Below are positions 44,401 through 55,770 of a stretch of DNA of 64,000 nt, piece after piece. The notes beneath the pieces were generated by a model. That model saw only the letters and a list, made by a program, of their open reading frames with translations, did no database searches and was not told the origin of the DNA. Source of the stretch: Dactylonectria macrodidyma (Eukaryota > Ascomycota > Sordariomycetes > Hypocreales > Nectriaceae); contig JAGMUV010000024.1 of NCBI GenBank assembly GCA_020744425.1, forward strand, positions 434,001-498,000, written 5' to 3'. Position numbers and translations under genes: made by a program. Positions within the stretch are counted from its first letter, which is position 1. Each line of letters begins with the position of its first letter.

Positions 44401-45956
44401 CAACTCAACTCATAGATGACCTTGCTGGGCTTCAGCATTATCGCCACATAATTGAGGATTGCTTGGGTCGTAAATCAACTCAGACTTCGGCAGCGATTGA
44501 GGCTTGCACACAGTCACCAGAAGAGGTATGCGCCAACCCGTGGGAATCTGCGGCATTGCCCCGAAGCACAGAACTAGACTTATCAGAGCCTTCTGTTGAT
44601 TCCTTGGATTCTGATATGCTTTCAATTTCGGATGATTCTAACGACAAACCCGAAACCCTATGGAGGCCCAGCGACGAGGCAGGAATAATTATCACTTCTG
44701 CCGCGCAGCAACTCGTTTCAGAATTTCGACGAGCAGAAACAATCACGTCGACAAACGTCCCCAGCTTTAACCTCTGGGACTCGACTGTTCCCTCTGATGC
44801 TCCTGCTGACGGTAACTCCCATCACTATTCTGAAGGTTCGAGACCAACAAATGATGCTCCTGATCCAGGTCCCAGCGGTGGCAACAGGCAACCACAGAAG
44901 AGAGGCCACGATAATGGCGATGATGATGGTGACGAATCCAATGGCAACGGAAACGATCCAAATCAGCCGCCGTCCAAGAAGTATAGACCAGGACCATGCG
45001 AATCTGATCCTAAAATGCTAGCATGCCCGTTCTGGAAGAATGATCCCGAAAAGTTCAGGCAGTGTTTTCATCTGAAGCTTACTGAAATTAAGCGTGTCAA
45101 ACAGCATCTGGTCAGAAAACATACACCAGAACGCTACTGCACCCGATGCTTAACTGTGTTCCCAAGCAAAGGGAGCTTTGACCATCATTCAACGCAGGAA
45201 ACCTGCATCAGAAGCGAGTTCGCTAGGTTAGAAGGCATAAGCCACGACCAGCACACAAAACTTCGGGCAAAATCCAATCCTGTTCTTTCGCAGTCGGAGA
45301 GATGGTTTGTTATCTGGGATGTCATCTTTCCCAATGAGCCGCGACCCTCTTCCCCTTATATTCCCACGGGTGCGTCAGAGGACCTCTCCAGATTCCTAGA
45401 GTTTGCCCAGAGACGTGCGGCGTCCATTATGTTCCAGAGACTTAGGGCCAGTGGTATCATCTCTTCGTCAGATGAAGAGATGTCTTGGGTAGAGCAGGAA
45501 ATCCTCCGACAGGGATTCAACGACGTGTACGAACAATGGCTACCCACCTTTCCTTCCCTACCTGGGCCCGCCACTCCAACATCGACGCCAAGACGGCATC
45601 AGCCAACGCGACACGAAACACCCGGTTCTGTACCAGACAGCGCAGTGGCGCTAGGTAGTCAAACGCAACCTAGCGAGTCGCAATTTGCTTCCTCATCGAC
45701 TCAAGGAGAGCGACTCACTGTGCAGCAGTCTTACGATGTGACTGGTTCCCTTGAGAATGCCACGGCACCGCATAGGATGCCTTCCTTTGTCGAGCCGATA
45801 TCAAGCAATACCTTTCCTGGATTTGACGATAACATTTCCGCACCTGCAATTGAACTTGGGATCAATGACATGAGTGGATTCGAGGACTTTTTTACGAGCA
45901 CTGGGGATGAGATTGGTTTGGATTGGGAAACGGTCCCTTTAGGGAATGCTGGCTAG
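41403..45956 (+). CDS. Large C2H2 zinc-finger protein with an NLR/ankyrin-associated-type fungal region
   Basis: Five exons: 41403-41914, 41970-42245, 42297-43007, 43060-43691, 43750-45956; 1,445 aa. Two C2H2 fingers sit at C183-x4-C188-x13-H202-x4-H207 and C219-x4-C224-x15-H240-x4-H245. A long Ser/acidic linker follows. Around residues 705-930 lies a region with EQLAWLGAALQPSRPG, VIVRGFPTRRRPQLDLGLEV and MVKKAGGMITWHI, resembling a segment I associate with fungal ankyrin/NLR-type proteins (remembered resemblance, not searched). A second Cys/His-rich region starts near C1136 (ACPFWKNDPEKFRQC, VKQHLVRKHTPERYC). An acidic, Ser-rich stretch and a nuclear-type basic patch (PPSKKYRPGP) suggest a nuclear regulator. 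Partner and target unknown. Confidence 0.82.
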
Positions 45957-47436
45957 ACTGTTTTGGATGTCATTCCACAGTTGGTGATGTCTATTCTAGG
46001 CAGGTGTCAAAAGTTGCAGGAGTTCACGGTACCCTTTAGACTAGAGTTGAGAATTACAGAAAAACTGGCGTTTTAGGACTGGGGTCATCGAAGGTGAATC
46101 CCTAATATAGAGGTGACAATTTTGAGTTCTTTGAGGGCCTGTATTTGGGTATTGAGTTCATGATTGTGATCTCCCCACTGCATTTTTCTTTTCAAGACTA
46201 GGCTACTTTGATTATCTTTCTGGGTGTGTACAAGGGTTTCCACATGACATAGATGGCGACAGACCTTCAACTCATTTGGAGCTGTGATCAAAGTAAACGG
46301 ATAGGCTTGACCTAAAGTACTTCATCCTTGGTGTGTTTTTTTTTTTTTTTTTTTTGCACAATCGATTGTATTTTCACACCTAAAGTAGGTTTGCCAACAT
46401 CGTTCCACTCGTTCCCCGCGAGTTCGCCTTGTCTTAAACTATTATTATTGTTCAGGAATGCAACGATCGGCCCACTAATATCCGTCAAATTACATGGCAT
46501 TCACATTAACGAAGGGTCTTCCATAGCTAGGAACTTGGAGCGGGTGCTGGAATTGATGCAGCGGCAACTGCATGTACTCTTGAATATTGGCTACAGGGTA
46601 GATGCCAAGACAAGGAGGGGAAGTAAACAGTCACCACAACAAACAAAAAAAAGACAGGAAAATGCGACGATTTTGACACAAAACAAGGAGAAGGACAAGG
46701 AAAAGCGCATGAATATCAGTGGCCAAAGGTGTTGATTCTGGATTTCCCTGTGGGATCTCTTATCCACGAATTGGTCTTCTGTGGTGATATCCATGATTCG
46801 CTGTTGTGTGAGGGTGACGCGACTGTGAATTTTCGCGTCAGGAAATAATACGGAGAATATGTGGAGTCTAGCGGAAGATCGGCACGCTACAGTACACATA
46901 TGCACGGACCGTAAACAGTTCACCTGATGGATGGTGAATCGCGATCTTGGGTGGCAAATACGAGAATCAGATACGAAATGATCACCTTCAAGGAACATCT
47001 ACACGGGATGGGTCTGTTGGTTGCACGTTGGCTATTATTACTAAGAGCTATTGGTACGGTGGATTTTTAAAAATAGATTGGTCTGAGGATTACTCTGTCA
47101 ACGGCATGCTGGCGCTGACGATGGATTCATCATCACGCAAGCATAGGTATCGTTACTGAGGCCCGAGGGTTATCCCCATTCCATGATCCCATCAACCATC
47201 AACCCATGTTTCCCATGTCCCGCATTACATCCCGAGTCTCCACAGACGCCAGGTCCAATGACAGGGGGCGCTGAGCAGGGGCCTGTGTCTGGTAGAGACT
47301 CCGCATACCTCTCGTGTATTTTTCGCTCGAACCGGGGGTTACGTCGTCCTGTGGGGTATAGGGACGCGCGGTGTCCTCATTATGGCGACGGATCGACATA
47401 GTTGCACCGTTTGACGAAAGCTGGCAATAATGACAT
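45957..47436. other. Gene-free interval with a long T-run
   Basis: About 1.5 kb between convergent genes. It has a run of about 18 T at 46337-46355 and AT-rich stretches. Small open frames lack domains. No RNA gene recognised. Confidence 0.4.
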
Positions 47437-48117
47437 TTAGAAGTTGGCGAGGATGGCGGCACCGCCCATGAGGACACCCATGGCGACAGCGGCGGTGGGC
47501 ATGGCACCGGCATCGTCGCTGGTAGAGCTCTGGGCCTCGCCGGTAGCAGTACCGGTGGAAGATCCGGTGGCAGTGCCAGTGGCCTCGGACTCGGTGGCAG
47601 CAGAGCCGGAGGCGGAAGCGGAAGCGGAAGCAGCGCTCTCAGAAGCAGAGCTCGCGGCGGCAGAGGCAGAGCCGGAGGCAGAAGCAGCGTTGGAGGAGGC
47701 GGCAGCGGCCTTGGTGCTGAGGGTGGTCTCGCCGGCAGCAGCGGAGGTCTTCTTGGTGGCAGCGGCAGCAGAGGTCTCGGCGGAGACAACAGCGTCGGTG
47801 GCAGTGGCAGCGTAGGCAGCGGACGAGGCGATGGCGGCGAAGCTGGCGGCAGCGGCAGAGTTGGCAGCGGCGGCGCTGCTCCAGGCCGCGTTGGCGATGG
47901 AGTCGAGCGACGCGGCGTAGGCGGCCTGGGAGGAGGCGATCTCGAGGGCCGTGGTGTCGTAGACGTAGGTGACGGTGTTGGTGGCAGCCTGTTGTTATTA
48001 GTTAGTAAGTGATGAGAGGATTCCCAGAGCGATATGGGATTCAGAGATGCTAGGATCCCAAAAACATACCTGAGCAGACACAGCCATAGCGGCAATGGTG
48101 ACAGCGGAGAACTTCAT
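47437..48117 (-). CDS. Ser/Ala-rich GPI-anchored cell-surface protein
   Basis: Two exons, 48117-48070 and 47988-47437, with an 81-bp intron; 199 aa. The first exon is a signal peptide (MKFSAVTIAAMAVSAQ). The mature part begins AATNTVTYVYDTTALEIASS and then becomes a long Ala/Ser/Thr/Gly repeat-like stretch (SASASASGSAATESEATGTA). It ends with a short spacer and a hydrophobic GPI-attachment tail (AAVAMGVLMGGAAILANF). The protein is probably heavily O-glycosylated and bound to membrane or wall. Because exon 2 has almost no Met codon, simple ORF scans miss this gene and report Pro-rich or Ala/Glu-rich shadows in other frames instead. Codon use is extremely C-biased, suggesting high expression. 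Confidence 0.85.
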
Positions 48118-48919
48118 TTTGGCGGTTGAGTGTTGTCTTTGTTTCGGTGTTTTAAAAAAACGAGTGATTAGAAGCTAGACGCTTGTAATTAATTAACGAT
48201 AGTACGATATAAAGAACAACACAAAAGCGATTGGGATGCAGATGAAGATGAGAGGAGAAAGCAGGAAAGGGGGGACTGCAAGAATTCCTGCAGCCCATCA
48301 GCTGCTTTTATGTGACCCAAATTCCAGCAGTGGCTGCTTTCGTTCCCGTCCTCGTCATCTTGTTACGCACGCTCGCCATGGTACGTATCCCAGCAAGTGC
48401 CCAGTTAAAGCGCCGTATCCCAGCTTGGCCAGCTTGGCCAGCTTGCCATGGCCCCGTTTTGCCAATGCCCTAGTCCCGTATGGCCCCTGTTTTCCTCTGT
48501 TGATGGCCCCGGTTCTCTGTTTATAGCTGTCTCTTGATTGGTTCTCTCGTCGCCCAGGGGACGATCACGGCTTGTCCGTGTTGGCACTGGCGTTGGGCCT
48601 TGGTGGAACAGCCTTGGCAAAAAGGTGTGGAGCAGTGTGCATCAATTTCAGTTCAGAATGCTTCATCAGGCAAACCTTGGCAAACAAGATCACGGCATGG
48701 CCATCCGTCACACCGACTGTTGATGATGGATCTGGGACGAGTTTCCATGTTTGCTACGATTTTTTTTTGCCTCAAGGATGTACAGCAAAGGCGATATATG
48801 TGTCTCTCCCAAAACTAGCCACCACTCTACACAGCAATCACCACCTTTTCCTCCACCTAATTACCCCAGATTTGCCCATCTCCTATTCCCTCTAGTTTCT
48901 CTAGCCTCCAATCACCCCA
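48118..48919. other. Promoter of the GPI protein gene, with a 9-bp tandem repeat
   Basis: 800 bp between the GPI protein start and the methyltransferase stop. Contains the direct repeat AGCTTGGCC three times (48423-48449, the last copy imperfect). Long plus-strand open frames here show no domain. Confidence 0.4.
48423..48449 (+). repeat. 9-bp direct repeat, three copies
   Basis: AGCTTGGCCAGCTTGGCCAG followed by a third, imperfect copy (CTTGCCATGGCC). The GCCAGC/TTGGCC half-sites also form small inverted repeats. Confidence 0.7.
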
Positions 48920-50651
48920 TCACTCCAGCGGCTTACGCGCCCACACAACCTTTTGCCGGAAAAAGCCGCTGATGGACTTGGATCGGATCTCATGCCGGTA
49001 GTGAGCCCCAAACAGTCCAATTTCCTCCTTTGTCCATCCCAGCACATTGGCAATGAACAGCAGCGTGCCCTCAATGTCCTGCAGGATAGCCGCCTGGAAG
49101 TATTGCCCGGCTTCCTTGAGGGTTGGGTCCTTGGCCCAGGTGCCGATGGGGACCTGATAGCGTGGGATCGTGGTCAGTAACCGAATCGACCCACTGATGA
49201 CGCTATGCGATGTCGTATTTTTCGGAAAGGGGAGAGTCGGGGAAGCTCACCTTGAAATCTTTTTCCTCAATGTCCACAAATCCAGCTGCTTCTATTCCCT
49301 TCCTCTGCTCTTCGTCTTCTACGATGGAGAATGACCGGCCGATTCTACGTCCCCCCTCGCAAAAGATTTCGCCCCACTGGCCCATAGCGCTCGTCTTAGT
49401 GACTGACCCGTCATCGCTCCCGATGTTCGGCCCGCCTTCGTAGCTCTCGATATATCCACCGGGCTTCAGACACCTGTAGGCCTGCTGGAAGAGGGCAGGC
49501 CAGTCAATAACGCTGCCGACTAGGAAGCGGATGTGGACGTAGTCGAGCGAGTTTTCCTCAAAGGTCCATTCCTGGGTGCAATCGTCGATTTGGCTGCAGG
49601 TCCAAGTCGTTAGTGCTGACATCTTACATGATGGTTCTTGGTTCTCACAATTCGAGATTGGGTGGAACCCAGCTTGGCTGAATGGGTGAGATGTCTGTAC
49701 CAATTACACTAGCATTGGGATATTCGTCTGCAAAATCGCTGGTGGGATTGATCAGCATGCCAAGATTCCAATTTTGGATGAGTTGTGGAGAGCTCCATAC
49801 ATGGCCCAAATGCCTTTTGAAGGTTCGAAGTGGTTAGTTCTCGATGCTTTTTAATGGAGCTACGCTGTTGAATGAATGGTACCTGTTCCCGTTCCGATAT
49901 CGACGGCTTTCTGTGTCCCCAAACGAACTTAGCATACCAGCTCATCTCGCCAACGCGCTCAAGTTTTCGCATACGCACCTGTATGTCCTTACTCAATGGA
50001 GCCTGGTGGAGTTTCCCATCCGACATGATCGTAATGACGTGATGGCTGCACAGAAGTTCGTGAGTCAGTGGCTCCCCCCCCAGCGTGCCCTGTTCGTTTC
50101 AAAACTCACTTGATGTCCAGCGCCTCATTCGACTGATCATCGTTGGAAACCCTGGATAGCGAGTGGGGTCAGCGACCGGTTCATTTCCATTGCGGAGCAG
50201 CAACCGGAGGAGAGTGTCCACGAACCAGTACTGGGCATTGCCCTGCTCGCTGTGGAATCGCCGCCCGTTGATGGTTCTGTAGTGCAGGATCAACGAGGAC
50301 AGCGACGCGGTGGAGCTGATGTTGTCGCCCAAGGCGGAGTCATTTTCCCCAACGTCGTTTTCGGGCTGTTGAATCCCCAGGTTTTTAGTTTGATGGCCGT
50401 TCCTAGTTGCTATACCTTATCGGACTAGGAAAATATACCTCGTCTATCTGGGTCCAATGCTGGGGTGGAAGAAGGCCACTAGTCGCGTCTGCTGGTGCTG
50501 GTGTCGAGGTCGAGTCGGTCGCTGGAACTGTGGGCTGCTCCACGGTTACATTGGCTGGAGGTGAACTCTCAGTGGGTGGACTCTCAACAGGCGGACTGGC
50601 TACAGCCTCAACCTCCCCAACGACTTTCTCTGGAGATTTAGGATCGGCCAT
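48920..50651 (-). CDS. LaeA/UMTA-like SAM-dependent methyltransferase
   Basis: Nine exons: 50651-50439, 50365-50226, 50151-50110, 50045-49979, 49910-49883, 49813-49801, 49738-49649, 49593-49251, 49153-48920; 389 aa. N-terminal 70 residues are Pro/Ser/Thr-rich and disordered. Family landmarks follow in order: [39 protein letters not shown] (SAM motif I, from residue 155), [41 protein letters not shown], and [19 protein letters not shown] near the end. The 13-nt exon 6 encodes only GIWAM and is supported by the conserved motif across both junctions. LaeA relatives act in the nucleus to control secondary metabolism or development, but many copies have unknown targets. Start at ATG 50651; Met-Leu-Lys-Met upstream is possible. 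Confidence 0.88.
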
Positions 50652-51157
50652 TTTCAACATGGAACACGAGGGGTACAGGACGAACGCTGATATTGACACA
50701 TGAAAGAAGTTGAGCACATTCATTGACATTTATAGGATAAGGGAGCGGGGTAAGGGATCATGTCATCTGTTTTCATTTGTGAGATGCATGTTCGCAGGGG
50801 TTGTGTTGCATGTTCAGGCTGTTGGTTCGCCCCTGTACAACACTGCGGGAATAATTGGACACCAACTGGTCTTGCCCTAATTAACCAATTGAGATCTGTC
50901 TTCAATCTGGGTTGTGCTAATTATGGTATGCGACTAGTTTCGCACTTATCTCTAGAACATCTGCGAGGGTTGGGGAATGGTTCTCTATTCAACTTGGGCG
51001 CTGTTGGATTATTCACCCTACAGGCAAGAGGTGGGATGTGTCACATGCAAGAGATTTCATAGATAAGAACAAGGATTTTAACATCGAAATTACTCTTGAT
51101 AGCCTTGACTTAGAAAAAGGGATAGCCAGAATTGGCAATAACTCCGAAACCAGCTAT
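50652..51157. other. Intergenic region between the methyltransferase and PAP2 genes
   Basis: About 500 bp holding the methyltransferase promoter and the PAP2 3' flank. No feature recognised. Confidence 0.4.
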
Positions 51158-52334
51158 CTAAACATACTCCTCTCCTCTGCCAGTGCCAACCGCTCTTCGC
51201 GGGATCGTTGGTTGATGGCGACGCGAGTCGACACCGTTGTTGTGATGATGATGATGATGCTTATCGTTAACAATGCTTCCACCATAACCGCCCCAGCCTG
51301 CCTTTCGTGTGAAGACGGCATTGGCCAACTCGGCATTTTCGATGGCGTACATGAAGGGAGAGCCGCGGTTGAGGGGGATGTGGTTGAATCGCCAGTCCCA
51401 GATGGCAGCGTACGTCATTCTGTATGACGAGAACGCCATCATGGTACCGATGATGGCTCCGGCAACCACGTCGTACCAGTTGTGGAACTTGTCAATGGTA
51501 AGCGCGCCTCCGATCAGGACGGCGCCCAGGACGGGAGCGTAGATGGCGATGAGCTTCCACATGGACGGGTGGTAGTTGGAGAAGACCTTGAGCTTCGCGT
51601 TGAGATACAAGTACAGGAAGATGAAGCCCGCAAACGCAGCGGTGGTGTGCCCGCTGGGGAACGCCTCGAGGCTGTCGTCGATCTGGTCAGGGTCACCGGT
51701 GCAAATCTCCTTGGTGTAGTACAGCTGCAAGTAGCCCTTTTTGTTGTAGCCCTGGTCGTTGGCCAGGCTGACGTCGGGCTTGCAGACGTCGAGGAAGTGC
51801 GGGCGCAGGCCGCCGATGAGCCACTTGACGAAGACCTGGAAGACGGCGGCCGAGATGAGCGAGTACAGTAGGCCGATGACGGCGTTGTTGACGTCCCAGA
51901 AGGACCGCACGCGGATCTGCATCATAAGGATGACGAAGATGGGCACTAGACTGGCCAGCAGGGCAGCCGCCCAGATGGGGACGATTTCTTTGCGGAGCGG
52001 ATACGCAAACTCTGGGTAGACGATTTCGCCGTCCGAGAAGGTGACGGCAAAGGACCGCGAAGGAGCTGGATGGGCCATGTAAACCTGTGAAGCTAGTATC
52101 AGTATATGTTCATGAACCTATCCCGTAACTGCTGTGACTTACTCCGAGTCCAATGGCGCCCATAGCCGCCATGGTGAGGATATCCAGCCACGTCTGCTTC
52201 AGCCACTGCCCGAAGCTGGGCCTGGTCGACATGCTGTACGGCTCATGACGTCGAGTCCGCGACCGCGACCGAGACGATAGCCTGTGGTCTCGAGTCGTCG
52301 TCGGCTCACGAGGCTTGCGGTTGAAGAAACCCAT
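51158..52334 (-). CDS. PAP2-family lipid phosphate phosphatase (diacylglycerol pyrophosphate phosphatase-like)
   Basis: Two exons, 52334-52143 and 52084-51158, 58-bp intron; 372 aa. Integral membrane enzyme that dephosphorylates phosphatidate and diacylglycerol pyrophosphate, facing vacuole or Golgi lumen in yeast. The three phosphatase motifs are visible: KWLIGGLRP (K-x6-RP), FPSGHTT (PSGH) and IDKFHNWYDVVAG (H-x3-D). About six helices flank them (PIWAAALLASLVPIFVILMM; AGFIFLYLYLN). The N-terminus is Arg/Ser-rich and cytosolic (HRLSSRSRSRTRRHEP). The C-terminal tail contains a natural run of six His (DKHHHHHHNNG) from a CAT triplet repeat, beside a Gly-rich stretch. Confidence 0.92.
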
Positions 52335-54465
52335 TCTTGCTGGTGGTGGTTTTGCGTGGGCGAGGCGAGCACGGCTTTGTCTCGAAGGGCTGCTGAGGTG
52401 TTCAGCCGCGGCGAGATGAAGAAGCTAGTGCGTTGGATGATGAAGAGAACAGAATGAACAGCTCCATTGCCGGTTCTTTAAAGAAGCCTCTTGCCATGCC
52501 ATCGCGATTCAAAACAAGTCCATGGTCTTGAAACTACTCGTCCCTGACGTCACTCGTCCAACCAGCGTCATAGGAGCCCCATCAATTCTGCTACGATTAA
52601 CCATACAAACAACTGTGTTATGCTTTTCTCTTTTTTTTTCTTGTTGCGCACCTGAAATCACGTCTAAGAGACGTCGTTTGGCCGCGACGTCATAGACTTG
52701 GGAGCTTCCCTGGCAAAAGAAGTGAAGTTCGGCAAAAACGTGCCGTGCTCGCAAATGGGCGTTCTTGGTTGCGTTTTGACCCCCCCGCCACGTTATTGGT
52801 GCGCTGGAGATCCCCTGTAGCTAATTCGGTAATGCTGGCGCGGATCGCTCCGCATTTTGCTCCATCTTCTCGATTGCGCTTGAGTAAGAATGTTCAAGCT
52901 TGACACATGACATGAATCTTTACGGTATCGAGGAATGGATTGTCCCTTGCTAGCTCCAGGATTGCGATTGAGGACGAAAAAACCGTTCTGGACCGCAGAG
53001 TGGAGAGCTCCCTGGGGAACCGTTGAGGGTGCGGCTGACGGCGTAACGTTCAAGTCTACCACATGTCTCATAAGAAACTCATGGACTGATTAAAAAGTCG
53101 TCACCGCTCTCCCTTGAAAGCCTACCAGTAATATTAGCAGCTGACTTCCAGGCGCTCTGTCACCCGGCGTTCGTAGTGCTTATCGAAGGCGCATGGAATT
53201 TTCTCTGTTCGACTCCCTGTTGCTGGTGGCTCCAACCACCTTGGCTTATCGGATTTGCCAATTGCGCCAAGTCGGATCAAGCGCCGAGATGACGCATATA
53301 TCATAGACCTGGATAGACAGCCGATCCGTTGCTACGGTCAGGTAACATTGATTGTAAAGAGTCAAGGGTATAAGACAAAGACTCCGCGCAACGCAACGCG
53401 GAGCTACTTGATTCAGAAGCTCTGCGTGATCTGGTGGGTAATCCATGGCGCGAGGCCATGGTCTGTTTCTCACACGATCTCAAATGTTGTGGACGAAAGT
53501 TATCAGTTGCTCGTCGAGGAGATGGAGGTACGCACGCCAATAGCTGTACATTGATAGGTAGGGTCATCCCTTTGACTGTGCTTAGGCAACACTCAGGTCA
53601 CTTTCCAGGATCTGTAATAACCAATAAGAGAGGAAGACGACATGCATCGCGGCCGACCAGGGGCCACTACAGGGCTGGGTGAGGTGTCAAATGGGTTGGA
53701 CCTGGATATGATTTTGAAAATTGATGAGAAACGCTCGGCCAAGTGGCTGGGTGATAGCGGAGGCACCCAGCCCGTAGCTGTCTTTACGTGGTACGAACCA
53801 GTCACATATCTTTGCCCGTTGTACTGTACGAGGTGATGTGTACCTTTGCCACACTCGCTCACACCGTGAATGTCTAGTTTATTATGGTGCTAGAAGTCTT
53901 ACTGCACTGAGTTCTAGATTGGGTAACACGGGTACTCCTGTACCGTCCTATTCTGATTTAGTTTCCAGACGATCGACCCTAGCTCGAATTGTAGACGCAT
54001 TTGCACCTAGAATTTCCCAGGCATGACTCCATCCGTATTACGATTAACGACGGGCGGCAACTGAGAGGATAAGGACGGGAGAGAAGACCTCTTTCGTCCA
54101 CCTTCTTCCCAGATCCGCTATCTATGCGCTTGGACGGAAATAGAAACTGTCAGGCGAGCCTTCTTTTCATGAGCCGTTGGCTAATTGCGGTTGCCCGAGG
54201 GGACGAGAGTAGGTTATCATACATCACCAAAGGGTAAGAGCTCATGTGCTCCCTAGCACCGCGATATCCGGTCAACCTGCATCAATCTAGCCTTCAGGAT
54301 ATAAAGGCATGCACCCTCCTCCTCCTTCTCCTCCCAGACACTCTTCCCAGTCGATTGTCTAAACTTATCTTCTAAATATCTTGTTGAACTCAATCTCAGT
54401 CTCAGTCTCAACATAATTATCTCTATCGGGCTCATCATTCTGTTCCTGGCGTCGACAGCTTAGGC
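52335..54465. other. Long gene-free interval
   Basis: 2.1 kb with no supported gene. A tRNA-like A box appears on the minus strand near 53260, but no complete tRNA fold. A CT-rich microsatellite lies at 54391-54413 (repeated CTCAGT). Confidence 0.4.
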
Positions 54466-54774
54466 TCAGACAGGCATAGGCTCAACTTCTCCAGTGACGT
54501 TGACCGCGCCATCGACAGTGCCAAAGTGTGACGTGGTCTTCTCGATCCAGCCGTCGGCTTGCTCGCTCACGCAAACGTCTAGGAGTGGTGTGATGATCCG
54601 GTCCGAGTCGCCTTTCCCGTCCGCAATTGCCGACAACGCGTTTTGAAGTAGCTCTTCTTTGATATCAGTGACTAAGATGCGTGCTCCTTGTTCATAGAGG
54701 TATTTCGCTGTCGCAAATCCAATGCCGGAGCCTGCTCTAGAAATAGCGATGACTATATTATGATGTGTGCTCAA
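54466..54774 (-). pseudogene. Truncated short-chain dehydrogenase/reductase
   Basis: A 102-codon frame with the N-terminal Rossmann part of an SDR: SRAGSGIGFATAKYLYEQGA (cofactor loop, TGxxxGIG worn to SRAGSGIG), ILVTDI (nucleotide-specifying acidic end of strand 2), LDVCVSEQADGWIEKTTSHFG, and VDGAVNVTGEVEP in place of the NNAG motif. It stops at TGA directly after. The catalytic Ser-Tyr-Lys region and the whole C-terminal half are missing, and I find no continuation. No usual first strand precedes it. It is a decayed fragment, not a working enzyme. Confidence 0.7.
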
Positions 54775-55770
54775 TTTTGTTTTCCGTCATCTTATTCTTC
54801 TTTTCCCTCTCAGTTACTCGATTGCAGTGATGATCAAGGAGACTTTTTTGTCTTGGTGAATATAATGCTGAGACGGTACTGCCTTTTCGTCGAAGTACAA
54901 ATCCTGCCATGGCTCAACGGATCGGATGAATGGAAGGCAGAACCGAATTTCGATTATGTTAATGTACATTTCCCCTCTCATTGATTTTTTGCAATGGTTT
55001 TCGGATGTGAGACACGGCAACTATCAATGAAATTAATAGCGTTATCACTACTGCGAGAGGCTTCCGAGGTCCAGTGAAAATATGGCGGAGAGCTTAGTAT
55101 AAGCCATGCTCCTTGGACGACGTCGTCCAGTGCATTAGCGCTTTCGCCTGGACGACTACCGTAGTCTCGACGTCGACGAAATGCATTAGCGCCACCCTAA
55201 AGACGAACTAATATCGTTTTCGATACGGTACTTTGGAGGCGAAGACATTAACTATCATCACATCTCTCACCTGGGGAAGGCTATTCTAGTCATGAACCTG
55301 GAGACTCCAGAACCCCATCCCCAGATTCTGGGGTATGTGGAGATTCTCGGACAGATGGACCCAAGGGGATTGGACCTCAACTGCTGTTAGGGTCATTTCA
55401 AACACTTTCGGATTACTCGATGTTGGCCAGAAGCCTGTGTCGTTGCTCAGCTGTCAGCTTTCGACCCGTGATCGTTGCGCTAAATGCATATGGCAGCCCT
55501 TGCAATCGAAACTGGCTAGGTCGACTATAATAGAGTGTCAAACTGCAAGAGAAGTTGATTCATGTTCCACCATTGCTTCTCCTTGAAGACACTTCCACGG
55601 TCACAAATTCATCTTTCAAAAGCCATTATCTTTTCCTGGTGTAAGCTATCATACTGTTTGTCAAATCCGTCGACTAGACTGCCACCTTCTCTCTGCTCAA
55701 GGACTAGACTCTGGTCCTTCGTCTAGCGAATTCTTTCTATTTTGGGGAGAGATCTCAACGCGCGCCGATC
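54775..55770. other. Intergenic region containing the left palindromic repeat
   Basis: About 1 kb. Contains the palindromic repeat locus 55113-55192; the rest is promoter space of the TRI12-type pump. No gene. Confidence 0.4.
55113..55192. repeat. Palindromic dispersed repeat, left copy
   Basis: Contains the perfect 16-bp palindrome TGGACGACGTCGTCCA followed by GTGCATTAGCGCT, and about 50 bp on a worn second arm ending ATGCATTAGCGCC. A closely related locus lies at 61831-61919. Confidence 0.7.

Noticed and set aside
47199..48095. 298-codon Pro/Leu-rich minus-strand frame
   Set aside because: It is a shadow of the Ser/Ala-rich GPI protein gene, which explains the same DNA with signal peptide, intron and GPI tail.
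53205..53290. Possible tRNA gene (A-box-like TGGCGCAATTGG on the minus strand, and GTTCGACTCCC on the plus strand)
   Set aside because: The two boxes are on opposite strands, and no acceptor, D, anticodon and T stems can be paired around either; most likely coincidence or a worn tRNA-derived relic.
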